DNA from: CAYSUS01 sp964434165
GTDB taxonomy: Bacteria > Planctomycetota > Planctomycetia > Pirellulales > Thermoguttaceae
Direction of reading: 5' to 3'
NCBI GenBank assembly: GCA_964434165.1
Contig: CAYSUS010000049.1
Span: 1-54,848 of the forward strand
Length of the DNA: 54,848 nucleotides
In this document: positions 53,089-54,848 of the stretch, piece by piece
Numbering within the stretch: position 1 is the stretch's first letter
Layout: the number at the start of each line of letters is the position of its first letter
Notes under the pieces: model-generated
The model's input: the letters and a program-made list of their open reading frames with translations, nothing else
The model's database searches: none
Told to the model about the DNA's origin: nothing
Made by a program: the position numbers and the translations under genes

Positions 53089-53220
53089 TCACGCCGCGCG
53101 CTTCACACGCACGACCGGCAGGTGCTTCCGCCCTGCGAGGAACTCGACTTCGAGATCCACCTCGACGCCGGGCTTGGCCTTCACCACGGCCCACGGCCTG
53201 GCACACGGCGAGCCCCGCGA
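53089..53220 (-). pseudogene. Short coding remnant of unknown protein
   Basis: On the - strand, from roughly 53220 to the stop at 53089, one frame reads RPWAVVKAKPGVEVDLEVEF followed by LAGRKHLPVVRVKRAA, which looks like a genuine protein C-terminus. There is no start codon with a ribosome site and the upstream residues are not protein-like. I do not recognise the family. Confidence 0.3.
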
Positions 53221-53350
53221 ACGACTCGCGGCCTCGTGCTGGCGGCAACCAGCGGCGAGACGCGCCCTAGAGCGGAGGTCTGAAAAGCACCACTGGAAGC
53301 ACCTCGCCCTCTACCTGTCGCCCTAACTCCTTAGGCACGTTTGCCTTTGG

Positions 53351-53410
53351 GCGATCCGTCCTCCCGCCTCCGGAGCCGAAGGTTACAGGTTCGAATCCTG
53401 TCGGATCGTC
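53351..53410 (+). pseudogene. Degraded tRNA-Arg(CCG)-like sequence without a D-arm
   Basis: Acceptor strands gcgatcc (53351-53357) and ggatcgt pair in seven positions with one G-T. The anticodon loop ctccgga carries CCG, and the T-arm caggttcgaatcctg is perfect. Only ~60 bases separate the ends: the D-arm is missing and two anticodon-stem pairs are broken. It is a tRNA remnant or an att-like copy of tRNA-Arg. Confidence 0.55.
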
Positions 53411-53432
53411 GCGAACTGCGCGAAAATGGGAT

Positions 53433-54848
53433 TCACGGCGCCGGGAACTCAGGCCACGTGGCAGGAAGGGCGGTTTCGTCGCCCGTCTCAATCGCGCCCA
53501 TGTCGGGTGCGGCGCCGTGGAAGTCGTCGTTGAAATTCGGCAGGCGTCGGCCGGCGTCGTGACCGGGACTGCCGGGGCGCAGCCAGAGCCGGCCGTCGGG
53601 GCCCCGCTCATACGCCGGCTGGGCGAAGATGCCGTGTTGCTCCACGTCCTCCGCCGCTCGAAGCCGACCGTAATAGAGGTCCCAGTCGAAGTCGTTCGTC
53701 GGGTGCTCGCTTGGATCGGTGATGGCGTTGAACTCCGGTCGGCGGCACTCCAGCAGGTTGTTCCGCGAGACCATGTTCCGCTGCTCGTAGTCGCTACCGG
53801 TGATGTGGAGGCCGGAGCGAACTCCTGACGGCTCTTCTTGTCCGTGCCACGGCGGCGGCTGGAAGGCCGTATTGTGGAAAATGTACATCCGCCCGCCATT
53901 GTATTCGGGCCGTCGCTGCCCGAGTTTGAAGAGGCCGCCGCCCTTCAGTCCGCGCTGATCTTGGGTCGGTCCCCAGCGGGAACGCAATGAAATGTTGCGC
54001 CAGAAGTAGGCCGGCCCGAGCGACGTGGTCGCCCCGGCGAGCGACATCATGCACACGTCCGTGGCGTTACGCCAGACGCGCACGTTCATGTTGGCGCCCT
54101 CGATCTCGAGTCCGTCGTCCCAGCAGTGGGAGACGAAATTGCCGTAGATGTCGCTGTCGCGGTTCGGGAAGCCGGCGAAGCTGCCGTTTCGCACCTCGCC
54201 CATACCGTCGTTGAACATGTGGTCCATGTCCGACGTGATGCGGTTGTAACGGATCACGTAACGCCCACGGCCTCTGCACAGCGAGATTCCTTGCGGGCCG
54301 AGTGGATGATGCGACGCCTCCCCGTGGACATGACGGGCGGGCTCCTTCCATGAATTGGCGTCGCTCCGCGGATCGTGCAGGTGGCAGCGTTGAATGACGA
54401 TGTGTTCCACGTCCGGGGAGCGGCTGCAGACGGCCGAGTTCAAGTTCGCGCCCCATCCGTCGTCGAGCGTCTCGCCCCAGCCGCTGATATCGCAGTCCTC
54501 GATGACGACATGATGCGTTGCGAGGACGACGCCGTGGTTCCGTCCGCCTCGAAGCCGCAGCCCGCGGAGGATGACGTACGGTGCCTCGACGCGAATCACG
54601 GACTCGTGATCTTTTCCCGCATCGAGCACGTCGTCCGCCGTGTAAACCACGTAGCCGTCGTCGGCCGATCCGCCTTCGGTGATCGTGCCCGGCTTGTCAA
54701 GCGTTCGCACTTCCTTGACCGGAAACTCCTCGGACCACGTGCGGGCGCGAAGGTTCCGTGTCGTCCCGGTTTGCTCAAGCCTGAGTTCGATCTCGTACTC
54801 GGTTCCAGGCTGCAAATGAACGATGCTCCCGCGATACTCCTCGCTGTG
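53433..54848 (-). CDS. Right-handed parallel beta-helix protein (partial, runs off right edge)
   Basis: The frame is open from the window edge to the stop at 53433, 471 residues without a natural start, so the N-terminus lies beyond 54848. Repeated short strands typical of a pectate-lyase-like beta-helix are visible: APYVILRGLRLRGGRNHGVV, HHVVIEDCDISGWGE, HIVIQRCHLHDPRS, YVIRYNRITSDMDHMFNDGM, DIYGNFVSHCWDDGLEIEGA and MYIFHNTAF. The C-terminus has SPGHDAGRRLPNFNDDFHGA and PDMGAIE, a common ending of such planctomycete proteins. It is probably secreted and carbohydrate-acting or binding; the substrate is unknown. Confidence 0.82.
   Translation of the reverse strand, partial: HSEEYRGSIVHLQPGTEYEIELRLEQTGTTRNLRARTWSEEFPVKEVRTLDKPGTITEGGSADDGYVVYTADDVLDAGKDHESVIRVEAPYVILRGLRLRGGRNHGVVLATHHVVIEDCDISGWGETLDDGWGANLNSAVCSRSPDVEHIVIQRCHLHDPRSDANSWKEPARHVHGEASHHPLGPQGISLCRGRGRYVIRYNRITSDMDHMFNDGMGEVRNGSFAGFPNRDSDIYGNFVSHCWDDGLEIEGANMNVRVWRNATDVCMMSLAGATTSLGPAYFWRNISLRSRWGPTQDQRGLKGGGLFKLGQRRPEYNGGRMYIFHNTAFQPPPWHGQEEPSGVRSGLHITGSDYEQRNMVSRNNLLECRRPEFNAITDPSEHPTNDFDWDLYYGRLRAAEDVEQHGIFAQPAYERGPDGRLWLRPGSPGHDAGRRLPNFNDDFHGAAPDMGAIETGDETALPATWPEFPAP

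Larger units (their letters stand above)
52853..53432. other. Intergenic region with gene remnant and degraded tRNA
   Basis: These 580 bases have no intact gene. A coding-looking tail on the - strand ends at 53089 and a tRNA-like remnant lies at 53351-53410 (separate entries). The rest shows no supported feature. Confidence 0.4.

Overview
The window looks like a chromosomal segment of a high-GC planctomycete (Planctomycetota, probably Pirellulales or a relative). The basis is gene content typical of that phylum: a DUF1559 pseudopilin-like secreted protein, two PEP-CTERM proteins, a type I sulfatase next to a protein with an FGE-sulfatase domain, a Cys-rich YTV-repeat protein, a large haem/beta-propeller protein resembling the hydrazine synthase alpha subunit, Gfo/Idh/MocA and GH38 proteins, and a split-stem PilM. 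Taxonomy is inference from gene families only.

Layout. 1-2343 (-) is a PilM-like protein that runs off the left edge. 2797-7390 (+) holds a GH38-type protein, cytidylate kinase and a PlsC acyltransferase. 7460-11100 (-) is a sulfatase and a barrel+FGE fusion protein. 11228-11645 (-) is a broken PIN-toxin/antitoxin pair. 11873-13012 (+) is a Gfo/Idh/MocA oxidoreductase. 13077-19269 (+) is a heavy-metal RND efflux locus with a promoter, two His-rich exported proteins, the adaptor and the pump. 19507-23250 (+) is the HZS-alpha-like protein. 23393-26292 (-) has two small unknown genes and transketolase. 26505-28016 (-) is a PEP-CTERM protein. 28263-31297 (-) is an ECF sigma factor overlapping a membrane VWA protein. 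32135-33298 (-) is the YTV protein. 33732-38588 holds TPR, GH-A clan hydrolase, membrane, 2-hydroxyacid dehydrogenase, zinc-ribbon and response-regulator genes.

38769-40314 (-) is the most notable part: a DUF1559 gene followed by a small lipoprotein whose heavy-metal-associated (HMA) domain carries an in-frame TGA exactly where the first Cys of the metal-binding CxxC belongs. A 7-bp hairpin with a GUU loop lies 18 nt after that TGA, which fits the bacterial SECIS model. I interpret this as a selenocysteine-containing (UxxC) metal-binding lipoprotein.

From about 41.8 kb to 53.4 kb the sequence looks lower in GC by eye. It is bounded by two degraded tRNA-like sequences, and contains truncated genes, an IS21 remnant inserted between two gene stubs, and an oxidative-stress set: a FurA-like regulator directly upstream of an exported catalase-peroxidase, a Cys-type glutathione peroxidase fused to a DUF4174-like domain, an FAD oxidoreductase, an SDR and a nucleoside deaminase. 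This looks like an acquired, partly decayed island. The window ends inside a parallel-beta-helix protein on the - strand.

Metal and redox handling is the recurring theme: RND efflux with His-rich partners, a putative Sec-HMA lipoprotein, Fur/KatG, and GPx. No SelA/SelB/SelC/SelD genes lie in the window, so the selenocysteine claim depends on the rest of the genome.
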